DNA from: Shewanella vesiculosa
Lineage (GTDB): Bacteria > Pseudomonadota > Gammaproteobacteria > Enterobacterales > Shewanellaceae
Direction of reading: 5' to 3'
DNA length: 64,000 nucleotides
Assembly (NCBI RefSeq): GCF_021560015.1
Contig: NZ_CP073588.1
Location: 1,674,001 to 1,738,000 of the forward strand
This document shows, piece after piece, positions 22,827 to 35,148 of the stretch. The position numbers and the translations under genes are program-made. The notes below the pieces were generated by a model. It was not told the DNA's origin, searched no databases, and saw only the letters and a list, made by a program, of their open reading frames with translations. Every line of letters begins with the position of its first letter. Position 1 is the stretch's first letter.

Positions 22827-23021
22827 AATTCATTGACTAAAACAATATCGATTAGCGTCATTATAAAAACCAGGCGGAACATTTCTGCCACCAATGTCGC
22901 AGAAGATGTTAACAGCTCAATCTAGCGAATGCGCCTAGATGACAGAATGTAAATACTCACGGATACCATCTCGTGCTAATTGAGACAGTATCCGTTGAAA
23001 ATCAACCAGAGGGTTAAGTAA

Positions 23022-25304
23022 ATGACAGATAAAACCGAACTATTTGCCAACGCGTGGGAAGGTTTCGTAGCTGGCGATTGGAAAACAGAAGTTAATGTAC
23101 GTGACTTTATCCAACAAAATTACACACCATATGAGGGTGATGAGTCATTCTTAACAGGTGCAACAGATGCAACATTAACTTTGTGGGACAAAGTTATGGA
23201 AGGCATCAAGCAAGAGAACCAAACTCATGCTCCTGTCGATTTCGATACTGAAATGGTCTCTACCATTACTTCTCATAATGCTGGTTACATTAATCAAGAG
23301 CTTGAAACTATTGTTGGTTTACAAACTGATGCACCATTAAAACGTGCCATGTTGCCTAATGGCGGCATTCGTATGGTTGAAGGTTCATGTAAAGCATATG
23401 GCCGTGAACTTAACAGCGATGTTAATTACATTTATTCTGAATTACGTAAAACCCACAACCAGGGTGTGTTTGATGTTTATACCCCTGAAATTATGGCTTG
23501 TCGTAAATCAGGTATATTAACGGGTTTACCTGATGCTTACGGCCGTGGTCGTATTATTGGTGATTACCGCCGCATTGCTTTATACGGTATTGATTACTTA
23601 ATGAAAGATAAGTTTGCCCAATTCAGTTCACTGCAAGCGCAGTTTGAAGCAGGCGAAGACTTATCAAGTGTGATTCAATTACGTGAAGAAATTTCTGAGC
23701 AGCATCGTGCTTTAGGCCAAATGAAAGTGATGGCAGCTAAATACGGTTGTGATATTTCTGTGCCAGCCAAAAATGCTAAAGAAGCCATTCAATGGACTTA
23801 CTTTGGTTATCTTGCTGCAGTAAAAAGCCAAAATGGCGCAGCAATGTCACTGGGTCGTACTTCAACGTTCATTGATGCTTATATTGAACGTGACATTAAA
23901 AATGGTGTTCTTACTGAACAGCAAGCCCAAGAAATGGTTGACCATTTCGTAATGAAACTGCGTATGGTTCGTTTCCTTCGCACACCTGAATACGATGAAC
24001 TGTTCTCTGGCGACCCGATTTGGGCAACTGAGTCTATCGCAGGTATGGGTCTTGATGGCCGTACATTAGTCACAAAATCTAGCTTCCGTTTTTTACATAC
24101 CTTGTACAACATGGGCCCAAGCCCAGAGCCAAACATTACCGTATTGTGGTCAACAAAATTACCACAAGGGTTTAAAAGCTACTGTGCAAAAGTATCGATT
24201 GACACCAGCTCAATTCAATATGAAAACGATGATTTAATGCGTCCAGACTTCGAGTCTGACGATTACGCCATCGCCTGTTGTGTTAGCCCAATGATTGTGG
24301 GTAAACACATGCAGTTCTTCGGTGCTCGCGCTAACTTAGCCAAAACCATGTTATATGCCATTAACGGTGGTGTTGACGAAAAACTTAAAACTCAAATTGC
24401 TCCAAAAGCAGATCCAATCACTGCGGATGTACTTGAGTTTGATGATGTGATGTCTCGTCTTGACGGTTTAATGGACTGGCTTGCAACACAATATGTGTCT
24501 GCACTTAACGCCATCCACTATATGCACGACAAATACTCTTACGAGTCTGCGTTGATGGCATTACATGACCGCGATGTGCGCCGCACTATGGCTTGTGGTA
24601 TTGCTGGTTTATCAATTGCTGCCGATTCATTGTCTGCAATTAAGTACGCTCAAGTTAAGCCTATCCGTGACGAAAATGGTATTGCCGTTGATTTTGATAT
24701 TCAAGGTGACTATCCAAAATTTGGTAACAATGACGCTCGTGTAGATGACATTGCTTGCGATTTAGTTGAACGTTTTATGGCAAAAATTCGCGATAAGAAA
24801 ATGTATCGTAATGCCATTCCAACTCAATCAATCTTAACCATCACTTCAAACGTGGTTTATGGTAAGAAAACCGGTAACACTCCAGACGGTCGTCGTTCAG
24901 GTGCACCATTTGCTCCAGGTGCAAACCCTATGCATGGTCGTGATGAAAATGGCGCAATTGCTTCATTAACATCAGTCGCCAAGCTACCATTTGCTCACGC
25001 ACAAGATGGTGTTTCTTACACTTTCTCTATCGTGCCAAATGCATTAGGTAAAGATGACACTGGTCGTCGTACTAACTTAGCGTCATTAATGGATGGCTAC
25101 TTCTTAAGCAAGCCAAATCGTGAAGGTGGTCAACACTTAAACGTTAACGTGATGAATCGTGAAATGTTAGAAGATGCGATTGTTCATCCGGATAAATATC
25201 CACAATTAACAATCCGTGTATCAGGTTACGCCGTTCGCTTTAATGCGCTCACTCCAGAGCAGCAACAAGACGTGATTACTCGTACATTTACTAAAAGTAT
25301 GTAG
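23022..25304 (+). CDS. pflB: Pyruvate formate-lyase (formate C-acetyltransferase)
   Basis: PflB cleaves pyruvate with CoA to acetyl-CoA and formate in anaerobic cells. The 760-residue protein is full length. The adjacent catalytic cysteines are in [10 protein letters not shown] and the radical glycine is in the C-terminal [25 protein letters not shown] and [11 protein letters not shown] are also diagnostic. The activase gene pflA follows after a terminator hairpin. Together with ackA and pta, about 1.5-5 kb downstream, it forms the pathway pyruvate to acetyl-CoA to acetate plus ATP. Confidence 0.97.
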   Translation: MTDKTELFANAWEGFVAGDWKTEVNVRDFIQQNYTPYEGDESFLTGATDATLTLWDKVMEGIKQENQTHAPVDFDTEMVSTITSHNAGYINQELETIVGLQTDAPLKRAMLPNGGIRMVEGSCKAYGRELNSDVNYIYSELRKTHNQGVFDVYTPEIMACRKSGILTGLPDAYGRGRIIGDYRRIALYGIDYLMKDKFAQFSSLQAQFEAGEDLSSVIQLREEISEQHRALGQMKVMAAKYGCDISVPAKNAKEAIQWTYFGYLAAVKSQNGAAMSLGRTSTFIDAYIERDIKNGVLTEQQAQEMVDHFVMKLRMVRFLRTPEYDELFSGDPIWATESIAGMGLDGRTLVTKSSFRFLHTLYNMGPSPEPNITVLWSTKLPQGFKSYCAKVSIDTSSIQYENDDLMRPDFESDDYAIACCVSPMIVGKHMQFFGARANLAKTMLYAINGGVDEKLKTQIAPKADPITADVLEFDDVMSRLDGLMDWLATQYVSALNAIHYMHDKYSYESALMALHDRDVRRTMACGIAGLSIAADSLSAIKYAQVKPIRDENGIAVDFDIQGDYPKFGNNDARVDDIACDLVERFMAKIRDKKMYRNAIPTQSILTITSNVVYGKKTGNTPDGRRSGAPFAPGANPMHGRDENGAIASLTSVAKLPFAHAQDGVSYTFSIVPNALGKDDTGRRTNLASLMDGYFLSKPNREGGQHLNVNVMNREMLEDAIVHPDKYPQLTIRVSGYAVRFNALTPEQQQDVITRTFTKSM

Positions 25305-25318
25305 TCTCTGCTAAAATT

Positions 25319-25360
25319 GGCTGTATCGATGTGTAACAAATTATCGATACAGCCTTTTTT
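25319..25360 (+). terminator. pflB terminator
   Basis: Perfect GGCTGTATCGAT / ATCGATACAGCC arms with a 12-base loop and a T6 run, located between pflB and pflA. Partial read-through could still feed pflA, whose start is only 22 bases further. Confidence 0.85.
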
Positions 25361-25381
25361 ATAGATATTTGAGGAATAATA

Positions 25382-26119
25382 ATGACCTTAGGTCGCATTC
25401 ATTCAGTGGAATCATTCGGAACCGTAGACGGTCCGGGGATCCGTTATATTACTTTTATGCAGGGCTGCCTTATGCGCTGCCAATATTGTCATAATCGTGA
25501 TACGTGGGATTTGGATGGCGGCAAAGAAATATCTGTCGATGAAATAATGAAACAAGTTATTGCTTATCAACCCTTTTTAGACGCTAGCGGTGGTGGTATT
25601 ACGGCCAGTGGTGGGGAAGCAATTTTACAAGCTCAATTTGTCAGTGAATTATTTAAAGCCTGCAAAGATCAGGGTGTCCACACCTGTTTAGACACTAACG
25701 GTTTTGTGCGCAAATACGAACCTGTGATTGATGAGTTACTCGACAATACCGATTTAGTATTACTTGATATAAAACAAATGGATGATGCTAAACACATCGA
25801 ACTGACAAAAGTCAGTAACCATAGAACATTACAATTTGCTCAATATCTCGCTAAACGAAACATAAAAACCTGGATCAGATATGTCGTTGTCGCCGGATTT
25901 ACCGAAGACGTAGAGTCGGCCATTGCATTAGCTGAGTTTATTAAACCGATGAATAATGTTGAGAAAGTTGAGCTACTGCCTTATCACCCGTTAGGTCAAC
26001 ATAAATGGCAAGCCTTTGGCGAAGCATACACCTTGGCTGATATTGCAGCGCCAAGTACTGAGACGATGCAAAAAATTCAACAAGTGTTTTTAGATCGAGG
26101 CATTAGCGCTACATTTTAG
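25382..26119 (+). CDS. pflA: Pyruvate formate-lyase-activating enzyme
   Basis: A radical SAM enzyme that generates the glycyl radical on PflB. The 245-residue protein has the CX3CX2C iron-sulfur motif at Cys29, Cys33 and Cys36 ([12 protein letters not shown]), the upstream [12 protein letters not shown] and the SAM-binding TASGGEA-like [15 protein letters not shown] ribosome site precedes ATG. It is 77 bases after pflB and ends close to the convergent yfbV gene. Confidence 0.95.
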   Translation: MTLGRIHSVESFGTVDGPGIRYITFMQGCLMRCQYCHNRDTWDLDGGKEISVDEIMKQVIAYQPFLDASGGGITASGGEAILQAQFVSELFKACKDQGVHTCLDTNGFVRKYEPVIDELLDNTDLVLLDIKQMDDAKHIELTKVSNHRTLQFAQYLAKRNIKTWIRYVVVAGFTEDVESAIALAEFIKPMNNVEKVELLPYHPLGQHKWQAFGEAYTLADIAAPSTETMQKIQQVFLDRGISATF

Positions 26120-26172
26120 TCATAACAAAAATAAACCGACTTAAATGAGCAACAGATTACCAAGCAGATAGA

Positions 26173-26616
26173 TTAGAGTTCTTCCCAGTAACTTTGATCC
26201 AAACGTTCAAAAGCCAATTTCAAGATGGCGGCCATGTCTGAATAACAGGCTCTGGCACCTAGGGGTTGGCAATAGATACCCATCTCGGTCAATTTAGCAC
26301 TGAGTTGATTGCCCCACTCGAATAACGATAAAGGCAATGGATGGCTCGCTCGCCAGCCTAACCATAATAAGCCTTGTAGTGGCAGGCTAATAAAAAAGAG
26401 CAGTGTTGTTAATGCTTGCGGTAAGTAATTCCAGCCCAAAACGTAGAGTTGGCTGGCCGCAACCACTAATGCCAAAATCGGCATGGCGATGATCGCTAAC
26501 TGAGTCGCTTTGACGACACGGTACTCGGGGAAATAAAACCCAAGTTGCCTAACCATTGGCCAAGTCTTCATATAACGTTGACCGTCGCCAAGTAATTTAA
26601 CCAGATTCATGTTCAA
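26173..26616 (-). CDS. yfbV: UPF0208 / DUF412 membrane protein YfbV
   Basis: The 147-residue protein has two hydrophobic segments (about 40-62 and 66-88) between polar ends. The DUF412 pattern is clear: LLGDGQRYMKTWP near the start and LGARACYSDMAAILK near the end. It lies divergent to ackA, exactly as in E. coli. Its function is poorly defined; E. coli YfbV has been linked to organisation of the terminus macrodomain. Confidence 0.9.
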   Translation of the reverse strand: MNMNLVKLLGDGQRYMKTWPMVRQLGFYFPEYRVVKATQLAIIAMPILALVVAASQLYVLGWNYLPQALTTLLFFISLPLQGLLWLGWRASHPLPLSLFEWGNQLSAKLTEMGIYCQPLGARACYSDMAAILKLAFERLDQSYWEEL

Positions 26617-26836
26617 TATACGGTTACCTTTACTGCTTAGGACATGAGTGAAACATTATCATAATACAGTGTCGTACAAAAATGCACTGGCCGATTTGAC
26701 ACTTTAATGATTTAGCTTACTGTGCCAATCAGCAAAAGAACACCAAAGTGTAGCGTTTATGAATAATGTTCATAAACCTTAATCAAAATGGAATTTTACT
26801 ATTTTATTTAGTTTCATTGACTTAAAAGGCGTTAAC

Positions 26837-28039
26837 ATGTCAGACAAATTAGTACTCGTGCTCAACTGCGGTAGCTCATCATTAAAATTTGCCATCATTG
26901 ATGCTCAATCAGGCGATGATAAAATTTCTGGATTAGCTGAATGTTTTGGTTTAGAAGATTCGCGCATTAAATGGAAATTTAATGGCGGTAAAAATGAAGC
27001 CAAATTAGGCGCCTTTACTGCACATCGCGAAGCAGTAGAATTCATCGTTAATAACATCTTGGCGGAACACCCAGAACTGGCGGCACAAATTAAGGCTATT
27101 GGCCATCGCATCGTTCACGGTGGTGAAAAATTTACCCGCTCTGTCATTATCACCCCTGAAGTCATCCAAGGCATCGAAGATTGTGCCTCATTAGCACCGC
27201 TACATAATCCGGCCCATTTAATTGGTATTCGCGCAGCGATAGCGTCTTTTCCTCAGTTGCCACAAGTGACAGTGTTTGACACCGCATTTCATCAAACCAT
27301 GCCTGAGAAAGCGTATATTTATGCCCTACCTTACAAATTGTATCGTGAACATAGTATTCGCCGTTATGGCATGCATGGTACTAGCCACTTTTACGTTTGC
27401 CGTGAAGCGGCCAAAGTATTAGGCAAAGATGTTAAAGACATCAATGTTATTTGTGCTCATCTAGGTAATGGCGCATCAGTTGCAGCCATTAAAGGCGGTA
27501 AAAGCGTCGACACTTCAATGGGTTTAACCCCGCTTGAAGGTTTAGTCATGGGTACCCGTTGTGGCGATTTAGACCCATCGATTATTTTTCATTTAGTCAA
27601 ACAACTTGGCTATACCCTGGATGAAGTAAACAACCTACTGAATAAACAAAGTGGTTTACTGGGCATTTCAGAGCTTACTAATGATTGTCGTGGAATTGAA
27701 GAAGGTTATCATGATGGCCATAAAGGGGCCACGTTAGCCTTGGATATTTTCTGCTACCGTTTAGCTAAATATATTGCCTCTTACACTGTGCCATTAGGGC
27801 GTTTAGACGCCATCATTTTTACTGGCGGTATTGGCGAAAACTCGAATCTTATTCGTGAGAAAGTCCTTAATTTATTAGAAATATTTAACTTCAAAGTTGA
27901 CGACATCTTGAATAAAGCTGCTCGTTTTGGCCAACAGGGTGTAATAACCCAAGCAGGTACCCCTATTGCTATGGTCATACCAACAAATGAAGAGTGGGTT
28001 ATTGCCGAAGATGCCATTAAGCTGATCACAGCTAAGTAA
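26837..28039 (+). CDS. ackA: Acetate kinase
   Basis: AckA interconverts acetyl phosphate and acetate with ATP formation. The 400-residue sequence starts with [11 protein letters not shown], contains GHRIVHGGE, the catalytic-histidine region [11 protein letters not shown], and [11 protein letters not shown] and FTGGIGENS at the nucleotide site. It is followed by pta after 61 bases on the same strand, forming the standard ackA-pta operon. Confidence 0.97.
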   Translation: MSDKLVLVLNCGSSSLKFAIIDAQSGDDKISGLAECFGLEDSRIKWKFNGGKNEAKLGAFTAHREAVEFIVNNILAEHPELAAQIKAIGHRIVHGGEKFTRSVIITPEVIQGIEDCASLAPLHNPAHLIGIRAAIASFPQLPQVTVFDTAFHQTMPEKAYIYALPYKLYREHSIRRYGMHGTSHFYVCREAAKVLGKDVKDINVICAHLGNGASVAAIKGGKSVDTSMGLTPLEGLVMGTRCGDLDPSIIFHLVKQLGYTLDEVNNLLNKQSGLLGISELTNDCRGIEEGYHDGHKGATLALDIFCYRLAKYIASYTVPLGRLDAIIFTGGIGENSNLIREKVLNLLEIFNFKVDDILNKAARFGQQGVITQAGTPIAMVIPTNEEWVIAEDAIKLITAK

Positions 28040-28100
28040 AACCGCTATTAGGTTTATATTCGGTTAACTATCATGAACACTACGCACATAAGAGGTCGTC

Positions 28101-30248
28101 ATGTCTCGTAATATTATGCTTATTCCAATTGGTATTGGAGTAGGATTAACATCGCTTAGTTTAGGTATGGTTCGCGCCCTAGAACGCAAAGGCGTTAAAG
28201 TGCAATTTTTTAAACCTATTGCACAAATTCGATCTGGTGATACAGGTCCTGAGCGTTCAACCACTATTTTAAGTACTTCTCCTACGGTTAATCCGTTAGA
28301 GCCTTTTTCAATGGAACACGCTGAAGCTTTAATCCGCTCAGAGCAAACTGATGTCCTATTGGAACAGATTATTGCCCGCGCGTCGGAATGCGCCAATAAT
28401 ACTGAAACCTTAGTGATTGAAGGCTTAGTGCCAACACGAAGTCACCCTTTTGCTGATGACATTAACTACGAAATTGCTAAAGCATTAGATGCAGATGTTA
28501 TTTTCATCGCAACCCCAGGCAACGATACGCCTAATGGATTAATGAATCGCTTAGAAATCGCCTTTAACTCTTGGGGTGGACAGAAAAACAAACGCTTAAT
28601 TGGCGCTATCATCAATAAAATTGGTGCCCCCGTTGACAACGAAGGTCGTACACGTCCTGATTTATCAGAAGTCTTTGATGATAAAAACATGAACGCGGTT
28701 GATAGCTCGGGGATGTTCCAACTGCCGGGTAAAAGTCCACTGCGCATATTAGGTAGTGTGCCATATAATTTAGAGTTAATTGCCCCACGCGCATCTGATT
28801 TAGCGAAGCACTTAAATGCAAAAATCATTAATGCCGGTGAAATGCATACTCGTCGTATGCGCCGGGTGACATTTTGTGCTCGCAGTCTTCCAAACTTGGT
28901 CACTCACATCAAAACCAACTCACTTTTAGTGACTTCAGGCGATCGCTCTGACGTCATAGTCTCAGCGTGTTTAGCTGCAATGAATGGTGTGAAAATTGGT
29001 GCATTATTGCTGACTGGTGGCTATTCGCCTGAACCAGAAATCATGAACCTATGTGAGCAAGCATTTGAAACTGGTTTGCCAGTATTTTTAATTGATTCAA
29101 ATACATGGCAGACATCGCTCAATATTCAACGCTTTGATCATGAAGTGCCTGTTGATGATGCTGTACGGGTTGAGAAAGTGCAAGAGTACGTTGCTAGCCA
29201 TATCGACCAAACATGGATTGAAAGTGTTACTCAAGATTCTCCCCGTGAACACCGATTATCGCCACCAGCATTCCGTTATAAGTTAACTGAATTAGCCCGT
29301 GCTGCGCGTAAAACTATCGTGCTTCCGGAAGGTGAAGAACCGAGAACCGTTAAAGCGGCCTCGATTTGTGCTGAACGCGGTATCGCTCGCTGTGTGTTAT
29401 TAGGTAACCGCGAAGAAATTTTACGCGTTGCATTGTTGCAAGACGTCGTTTTAGGTGATGGCATTGAGATCATTGAGCCTGAAACCGTGCGTGAAAAATA
29501 CGTAGAACCAATGCTTAAATTACGTCGCAGCAAAGGCTTAACCGAAGTCGTCGCTCGTGAGCAACTTGAAGACAACATGGTGCTTGGTACTATGATGCTG
29601 GCACAAGATGAGGTCGATGGTATTGTGTCTGGCGCTGTTAATACCACAGCCCACACTATTCGCCCACCACTGCAATTGATTAAAACGGCACCGGGTTCTA
29701 GCTTAGTATCGTCAATTTTCTTCATGCTGATGCCAGATCAAGTGCTTGTTTATGGTGACTGTGCGATTAACCCAGATCCTAATCCTGAGCAGTTAGCCGA
29801 TATTGCGATTCAGTCAGCGGAGTCCGCTAAAGCCTTTGGTATTGAACCTCGCGTTGCGATGATCAGTTACTCAACGGGCACCTCTGGTACAGGTTCTGAT
29901 GTGGATAAAGTCCGCGAAGCCACACGAATTGCTAAAGAAAAACGTCCAGATTTAATTATCGATGGCCCTTTGCAGTACGATGCCGCAGTGATGCCTAACG
30001 TCGCTCAATCTAAAGCGCCTAACAGCCCTGTTGCCGGCAAAGCTACTGTGTTTGTGTTCCCAGACTTAAATACTGGTAACACCACATACAAAGCCGTACA
30101 GCGGAGCGCGGATTTGATCAGTATCGGTCCTATGCTTCAAGGTATGCGTAAACCGGTTAACGATTTATCACGAGGTGCACTTGTCGATGATATTGTCTAC
30201 ACGATTGCATTAACCGCGATTCAAGCTGCGCAAAACAGTGCCAAATAA
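28101..30248 (+). CDS. pta: Phosphate acetyltransferase
   Basis: Pta converts acetyl-CoA and phosphate to acetyl phosphate, feeding AckA. The 715-residue long form has an N-terminal BioD/DRTGG regulatory region (about 1-370, beginning [13 protein letters not shown]) and the C-terminal catalytic PTA domain (about 385-715, [42 protein letters not shown]). Ribosome site AGAGG precedes the ATG. In the N-terminal P-loop-like segment the usual GTSVG reads GIGVG. Confidence 0.96.
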   Translation: MSRNIMLIPIGIGVGLTSLSLGMVRALERKGVKVQFFKPIAQIRSGDTGPERSTTILSTSPTVNPLEPFSMEHAEALIRSEQTDVLLEQIIARASECANNTETLVIEGLVPTRSHPFADDINYEIAKALDADVIFIATPGNDTPNGLMNRLEIAFNSWGGQKNKRLIGAIINKIGAPVDNEGRTRPDLSEVFDDKNMNAVDSSGMFQLPGKSPLRILGSVPYNLELIAPRASDLAKHLNAKIINAGEMHTRRMRRVTFCARSLPNLVTHIKTNSLLVTSGDRSDVIVSACLAAMNGVKIGALLLTGGYSPEPEIMNLCEQAFETGLPVFLIDSNTWQTSLNIQRFDHEVPVDDAVRVEKVQEYVASHIDQTWIESVTQDSPREHRLSPPAFRYKLTELARAARKTIVLPEGEEPRTVKAASICAERGIARCVLLGNREEILRVALLQDVVLGDGIEIIEPETVREKYVEPMLKLRRSKGLTEVVAREQLEDNMVLGTMMLAQDEVDGIVSGAVNTTAHTIRPPLQLIKTAPGSSLVSSIFFMLMPDQVLVYGDCAINPDPNPEQLADIAIQSAESAKAFGIEPRVAMISYSTGTSGTGSDVDKVREATRIAKEKRPDLIIDGPLQYDAAVMPNVAQSKAPNSPVAGKATVFVFPDLNTGNTTYKAVQRSADLISIGPMLQGMRKPVNDLSRGALVDDIVYTIALTAIQAAQNSAK

Positions 30249-30298
30249 TTTGCGATATTTCGGTTTAACACTGAGGTAATCCGCAATACTTTATCACT

Positions 30299-30330
30299 AA
30301 AAAAGCACTGATTATTATCAGTGCTTTTTT
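30299..30330 (+). terminator. ackA-pta operon terminator
   Basis: AAAAGCACTGAT / ATCAGTGCTTTT arms with a T6 run, about 50 bases after pta. Confidence 0.85.
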
Positions 30331-30431
30331 GTGTCTGCTTGGCTAAATTAACTTGTTGGTCAGAGTCTAAACAACACGTTAGCCCAGCTATTCACTATAC
30401 AAAAATGCAATACCCCGTATCTGGCGCAAAC

Positions 30432-30458
30432 AAAAACGCTACCCAATCGGGTAGCGTT
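30432..30458 (-). terminator. topA terminator
   Basis: AACGCTACCC / GGGTAGCGTT arms with an AATC loop and, on the minus strand, a trailing T5 run. It lies just downstream of the topA stop. Confidence 0.8.
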
Positions 30459-30491
30459 AATCAACAACGATGAAGTAACTAAAGCTAGAAA

Positions 30492-33131
30492 CTATTTCTT
30501 GGCTTTTTTCTTAGTTGCTTCACTGACCCATTTACCGCCAATAAACTTAGAAGACCAACCGGTGGCTTTACCATCAACTTCAGTAGCAACATACTGCTCT
30601 TTGGTTTTACGGCTAAATTTAACCGAGGCTTTATTACCATCATCATCTTCTGTAGGTGCGTCAGCAAGATACGCATATTTAGGCCATAACAGATCACGAT
30701 ACTGAACTAACTCTTCCACTAATGGCGCACGTGTTTCACGCGATTTAGGGAAAGTACTTGCCGCTAAAAATATGCCAGCAGCACCATCACGAAGCACAAA
30801 ATGCGCATCTGACTTAGTGCATTTTAGTTCAGGTAGAAAAATGGGATCTTCTTTTGGTGGCGCAGCTTCGCCGCTTCTTAACAACTTACGCGTATTTTTA
30901 CACTCGCTGTTAGTGCAACCAAAATACTTACCAAATCGACCATTTTTCAGTTCCATATTATTGCCGCAACGATCGCACTCAATAATTGGACCTTCATAAC
31001 CTTTAATCTTAAATTGCCCGGCTTCCACTTCGTAACCATCACATGAGGGGTTATTACCACAAACATGTAATTTACGCGTCTCATCAATCAGGTAACTGTC
31101 CATCGCTGTGCCACACTTACCACAACGATGTTTAGCCCGTAACGCTTCCGTTTCACCATCTTCATTGTCGCTAACCGCTTCTTCACCTGGGGTTAAGTTA
31201 AGCGTGGTTTTGCAACGTTCTTTAGGCGGTAAAGCATAACCAGAACAGCCTAAAAACACCCCAGTAGAACCGGTTCTGATCCCCATTGGACGGCCACAGG
31301 TAGGACACTTAATGTCGTCTGTTAATACCATCTCATTGGGGCGCATGCCGCCTTCATCTGGGTCTAACTCGGCCAACAATAATTGTTTGGTAAAGTCACC
31401 GTAAAAACCATCGAGTACTTTTTTCCAGTCAAGCTTACCTTGAGCAACATCATCTAATGTTTGCTCCATGCTTGCGGTAAAGTCGTAACTCATTAATTCT
31501 TTAAAACTGCCCACTAAACGTTCGCTAACTATCTCACCCATTTTTTCAGCAAAGAAACGGCGATTATCCACTTTGACGTAGCCGCGATCCTGAATGGTTG
31601 AAATAATTGTCGCATACGTTGACGGACGGCCAATACCACGTTTTTCGAGCTCTTTAACTAAAGAGGCTTCGCTGTAACGTGGTGCAGGCTTGGTAAAGTG
31701 CTGTTTAGGCGATAAGGTTTCAAGCACTAACTTGTCACCTTTTTCGACTACTGGCAGTGTTTTATCGTCTTCGTTTTTCTTACTCATCTGTGGTTGAACA
31801 CGCGTCCAACCATCAAAGCGTAAGGTGCGACCACTGGCTTTTAATTCGTAATCACCCGCAGTTACGGTTAAACGTGTTGCGTCATACTGAGCTGGGGTCA
31901 TTTGACACGACACGAATTGACGCCAAATGAGCTCATACAAGCGCTGAGCGTCTCTTTCCATATCGGTTAGGGATGCAGACTGCACAGCAACGTTCGACGG
32001 TCTAATCGCTTCATGCGCCTCTTGGGCACCTTCTTTGCTACCATAACGGATAGGTTCAGCTGGTAAATACTTATCACCAAACTCAGAAGCAATCATTTCA
32101 CGTAAATTTTCAACCGCTTCTTTACTTAAATTGGTTGAATCGGTACGCATATAGGTAATGTGGCCCGCTTCGTATAAACGCTGCGCCATCATCATGGTTT
32201 TCTTCACACCAAAACCTAGACGAGTACTCGCGGCTTGCTGCAATGTAGAGGTTATATAAGGTGCTGTTGGTTTGCTTGAGGTTGCTTTATCCTCACGCGC
32301 ACTGACCACGTAAGACGCACCACGCAATGCATCGACTGCCACTTTAGCTTGTGCTTCATTAATCGGCTCAAATGCAGCAGATTGATACTTCATCACCTGC
32401 ATTTTCAAGCTTGCTGCGGTTGGCGTATTTAATTCAGCATGTATGTCCCAAAATTCTTCTGGAACAAATGCTTTAATCTCACTTTCACGTTCTACAACTA
32501 AGCGAACCGCAACCGATTGCACACGCCCAGCCGATAGACCACGAGCAACTTTTTTCCATAATAAAGGTGACACCATAAAGCCAACGACACGGTCTAAGAA
32601 ACGACGTGCTTGTTGGGCGTTAACCATATTAGTGTCAAGTACAGACGGGTTACTAAATGCATCTTGAATCGCAGTTTTAGTAATTTCGTTAAACACAACT
32701 CGCTGATACCGTGAAGCATCACCACCAATGATCTCCTGCAAATGCCAGGCGATGGCTTCCCCTTCACGGTCCAAATCCGTTGCGAGATATATTTGGTCAG
32801 CATCTTCTGCTAACGCTTTGAGTTCTTTAACAACTTTTTCTTTACCAGGCAGAATTTGATACTTGGCCGCCCAGCCTTTATCTGGGTTGACACCCATTCG
32901 CGCCACAAGCGCTTGTTTGTCTCTGATCAGCTTGTATTTAGCTTTTTCTTCAGGAGATAATTTCTTAACTTCTGCTGCGGTTTTAGTCACAGTTGTACCG
33001 TCAGAAGTAGACGAAGTTGGTAAGTCACGTATGTGACCTACACTCGACTTCACAATGAAGTCTTTACCAAGATATTTATTAATTGTCTTGGCTTTGGCCG
33101 GCGATTCGACAATAACTAGCGATTTACCCAT
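30492..33131 (-). CDS. topA: DNA topoisomerase I
   Basis: TopA relaxes negative supercoils. The frame is open from 33,179, but the family start [17 protein letters not shown] corresponds to the ATG at 33,131, giving 879 residues. Seen in order: TOPRIM with [15 protein letters not shown], the active-site tyrosine in [13 protein letters not shown], and three C-terminal Cys4 zinc motifs (starting [18 protein letters not shown] and [10 protein letters not shown]), then a lysine-rich tail. It is divergent from astB and has its own terminator. Confidence 0.95.
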   Translation of the reverse strand: MGKSLVIVESPAKAKTINKYLGKDFIVKSSVGHIRDLPTSSTSDGTTVTKTAAEVKKLSPEEKAKYKLIRDKQALVARMGVNPDKGWAAKYQILPGKEKVVKELKALAEDADQIYLATDLDREGEAIAWHLQEIIGGDASRYQRVVFNEITKTAIQDAFSNPSVLDTNMVNAQQARRFLDRVVGFMVSPLLWKKVARGLSAGRVQSVAVRLVVERESEIKAFVPEEFWDIHAELNTPTAASLKMQVMKYQSAAFEPINEAQAKVAVDALRGASYVVSAREDKATSSKPTAPYITSTLQQAASTRLGFGVKKTMMMAQRLYEAGHITYMRTDSTNLSKEAVENLREMIASEFGDKYLPAEPIRYGSKEGAQEAHEAIRPSNVAVQSASLTDMERDAQRLYELIWRQFVSCQMTPAQYDATRLTVTAGDYELKASGRTLRFDGWTRVQPQMSKKNEDDKTLPVVEKGDKLVLETLSPKQHFTKPAPRYSEASLVKELEKRGIGRPSTYATIISTIQDRGYVKVDNRRFFAEKMGEIVSERLVGSFKELMSYDFTASMEQTLDDVAQGKLDWKKVLDGFYGDFTKQLLLAELDPDEGGMRPNEMVLTDDIKCPTCGRPMGIRTGSTGVFLGCSGYALPPKERCKTTLNLTPGEEAVSDNEDGETEALRAKHRCGKCGTAMDSYLIDETRKLHVCGNNPSCDGYEVEAGQFKIKGYEGPIIECDRCGNNMELKNGRFGKYFGCTNSECKNTRKLLRSGEAAPPKEDPIFLPELKCTKSDAHFVLRDGAAGIFLAASTFPKSRETRAPLVEELVQYRDLLWPKYAYLADAPTEDDDGNKASVKFSRKTKEQYVATEVDGKATGWSSKFIGGKWVSEATKKKAKK

Positions 33132-33523
33132 AGTTTTATTTGCGCCAAAAAGTCTCGAAAAAAAGAAAATTGATTCCATATATAGAGGGTTGAGACAATA
33201 GTTTCAAGTTAATCCCTCTTTTACATGGCTAGTAAGTCATTTTTTAAGCAAAATTTATTCAATAATAAAAAATGCGAAAAATAATATGCGTTTTTTAAAC
33301 GTAATTTTTCACTTAATGATACTTGCGAGCACCTTCAGTGCATTTTTAGTCATTTATACACATTTGTACAAATTAACCACACCTTGTTAACCCTTATAGC
33401 TTCAGTATACTGGGGTTAAATTAGCGTTAACTGTAGTCAGCAATCACGTTCCTTTTTTATAAGTAACACAAATAAGTGCAACAACAATAATAATTATTCA
33501 CTAAAAACTCTCAAGGATCACGA
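33132..33523. other. Divergent promoter region topA / astB
   Basis: About 390 AT-rich bases. Apart from a candidate ArgR box next to astB, no specific operator was recognised. TTTTTTATAAGT near 33,453 and other AT tracts probably include promoter elements. Confidence 0.45.
33487..33500. promoter_or_regulatory. Candidate ArgR box upstream of astB
   Basis: ATAATAATTATTCA matches the ARG-box consensus TGAATWWWWATTCA at 12 of 14 positions, 23 bases before the astB ATG. Binding here could block or modulate transcription of an arginine-catabolic gene. AT-rich context means chance matches are possible. Confidence 0.3.
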
Positions 33524-34858
33524 ATGAAGCATTTTGAAGCAAACTTTGATGGCTTGGTAGGACCAACCCATAACTATGCCGGATTATCATTTGGTAATGT
33601 AGCCTCATTTAGTAATGCGGCCCAAACCTCAAATCCCAAAGCGGCAGCTAAACAAGGTTTGCAAAAAGCCAAATCATTAGCAGACTTGGGAATGGTACAA
33701 GGGGTATTAGCCCCGCAAGAGCGTCCAGACCTTTATACACTGCGTCGAATTGGTTTTTCTGGGTCAGACGCTGAAGTTTTACAAAAAGCGGCTCAACAGG
33801 CTCCTGCGCTACTTAATGCTTGTTGCAGTGCATCAAGTATGTGGACTGCTAACGCGGCAACCGTATCCCCCAGTGCCGACACCCGGGACGGTAAAGTTCA
33901 TTTCACGCCAGCTAACTTAGTCGACAAATTACACCGCAGCATTGAACCTGTCACCACAGGCAATATTTTACAGGCAACATTTAACAACGATCGCCATTTT
34001 AAACATCACCAACATTTACCAGAACATGCAAGTTTTGGTGATGAAGGCGCCGCAAATCATACCCGCCTATGTGCTGAATACGGCCATGCTGGTGTTGAGC
34101 TGTTTGTTTATGGACAATCGGCAACCAATCCTGATGCACCAAAACCGAAAAAATATCCCGCCCGTCAAACCTTAGAAGCATCACAAGCCGTTGCTCGTTT
34201 GCATCAGCTTGAAGATGAAAGTTGCGTGTTTATGCAGCAAAACCCTGATGTGATTGACCAAGGTGTATTCCACAACGATGTGATTTCTGTTGGTAATCAA
34301 AACGTCCTTTTTTATCATGAACAGGCGTTTTTACATACCGAAGCAAAATTTGATGAAATTCGCCAAAAAATGGATAGTGACATGCATTTTATCAAAGTGG
34401 CAACCAGCCAAGTGTCAATTGATGATGCGGTCAAAAGTTACTTGTTTAATACGCAGATCATTACCTTACCGTCTGGTGAAATGGCCATTATTGCACCGAC
34501 AAACTGCCAAGAAAATCCCGCAGTTTTTGCTTACTTAAATGAACTGATAACCTTAGGCACGCCAATCAAGCAGGTGCGTTATTTTGATGTGAAACAAAGT
34601 ATGCAAAATGGTGGTGGGCCAGCTTGTTTACGTTTACGTGTGGCAATGAACCAACAAGAAGTTGCCGCAGTTAATCAAAACACCCTAATGAATGATAGCT
34701 TATTTACTCGACTAAATACCTGGGTTGATAGGCATTATCGCGACCAATTAACGGTTCAAGATTTAGCCGACCCGCAATTGATTATTGAATCGCGCACTGC
34801 GTTAGATGAGCTAACCCAAATTTTGAAATTAGGCAGTGTTTATCAGTTCCAAAAGTAA
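33524..34858 (+). CDS. astB: N-succinylarginine dihydrolase
   Basis: AstB hydrolyses N-succinylarginine to succinylornithine, CO2 and ammonia, the second step of the AST arginine degradation pathway. The 444-residue protein has the family N-terminus [36 protein letters not shown], and the C-terminal catalytic cysteine in [13 protein letters not shown]. An AAGGA ribosome site precedes ATG. Other ast genes are not adjacent in this window. Confidence 0.95.
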   Translation: MKHFEANFDGLVGPTHNYAGLSFGNVASFSNAAQTSNPKAAAKQGLQKAKSLADLGMVQGVLAPQERPDLYTLRRIGFSGSDAEVLQKAAQQAPALLNACCSASSMWTANAATVSPSADTRDGKVHFTPANLVDKLHRSIEPVTTGNILQATFNNDRHFKHHQHLPEHASFGDEGAANHTRLCAEYGHAGVELFVYGQSATNPDAPKPKKYPARQTLEASQAVARLHQLEDESCVFMQQNPDVIDQGVFHNDVISVGNQNVLFYHEQAFLHTEAKFDEIRQKMDSDMHFIKVATSQVSIDDAVKSYLFNTQIITLPSGEMAIIAPTNCQENPAVFAYLNELITLGTPIKQVRYFDVKQSMQNGGGPACLRLRVAMNQQEVAAVNQNTLMNDSLFTRLNTWVDRHYRDQLTVQDLADPQLIIESRTALDELTQILKLGSVYQFQK

Positions 34859-35148
34859 ACTTTAACGGGGGTCAATAAATGATCGCGGTATTTACAAAAT
34901 CATAAACTTGACCCATCTCATATCAAACGAGTAATGTGTTGAACAAGCAAGAAATAATAACGTATCCAGTGCTAAGCTTTAGTAAGTTAAATTTTCCACA
35001 CTAGCGGGCAAATAACGGTTTAATAAACGTTTTTTATCCCGCTTATAGGTCACTGATAAAAATAACAAAAAAGAGTAATTATTCCAGCTATTTTTTTATT
35101 GTTAACTATACTTTATTTATCATCAATCAATCACTAAATCGGCGCTGT
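34859..35148. other. Intergenic, astB to solute-binding protein
   Basis: About 290 bases; no terminator, operator or gene was recognised. The right half is AT-rich and presumably contains the promoter of the next gene. Confidence 0.4.

Larger units (their letters stand above)
22621..23021. other. Intergenic and leader region upstream of pflB
   Basis: 400 bases with a terminator, a PdhR-like box and two stem-loops in the presumed pflB leader: ACATTTCTGC/GCAGAAGATGT (about 22,879-22,908) and CGGATAC/GTATCCG with inner TCTC/GAGA (22,970-22,994). A GAGGG ribosome site precedes the pflB ATG. I did not find a clear FNR site of the TTGAT-N4-ATCAA form. Confidence 0.55.

Noticed and set aside
29276..29725. 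Antisense ORF of 149 codons inside pta, and similar ones in smc, ackA and topA
   Set aside because: They lie fully within strongly supported genes and show no ribosome site, domain or neighbour context.
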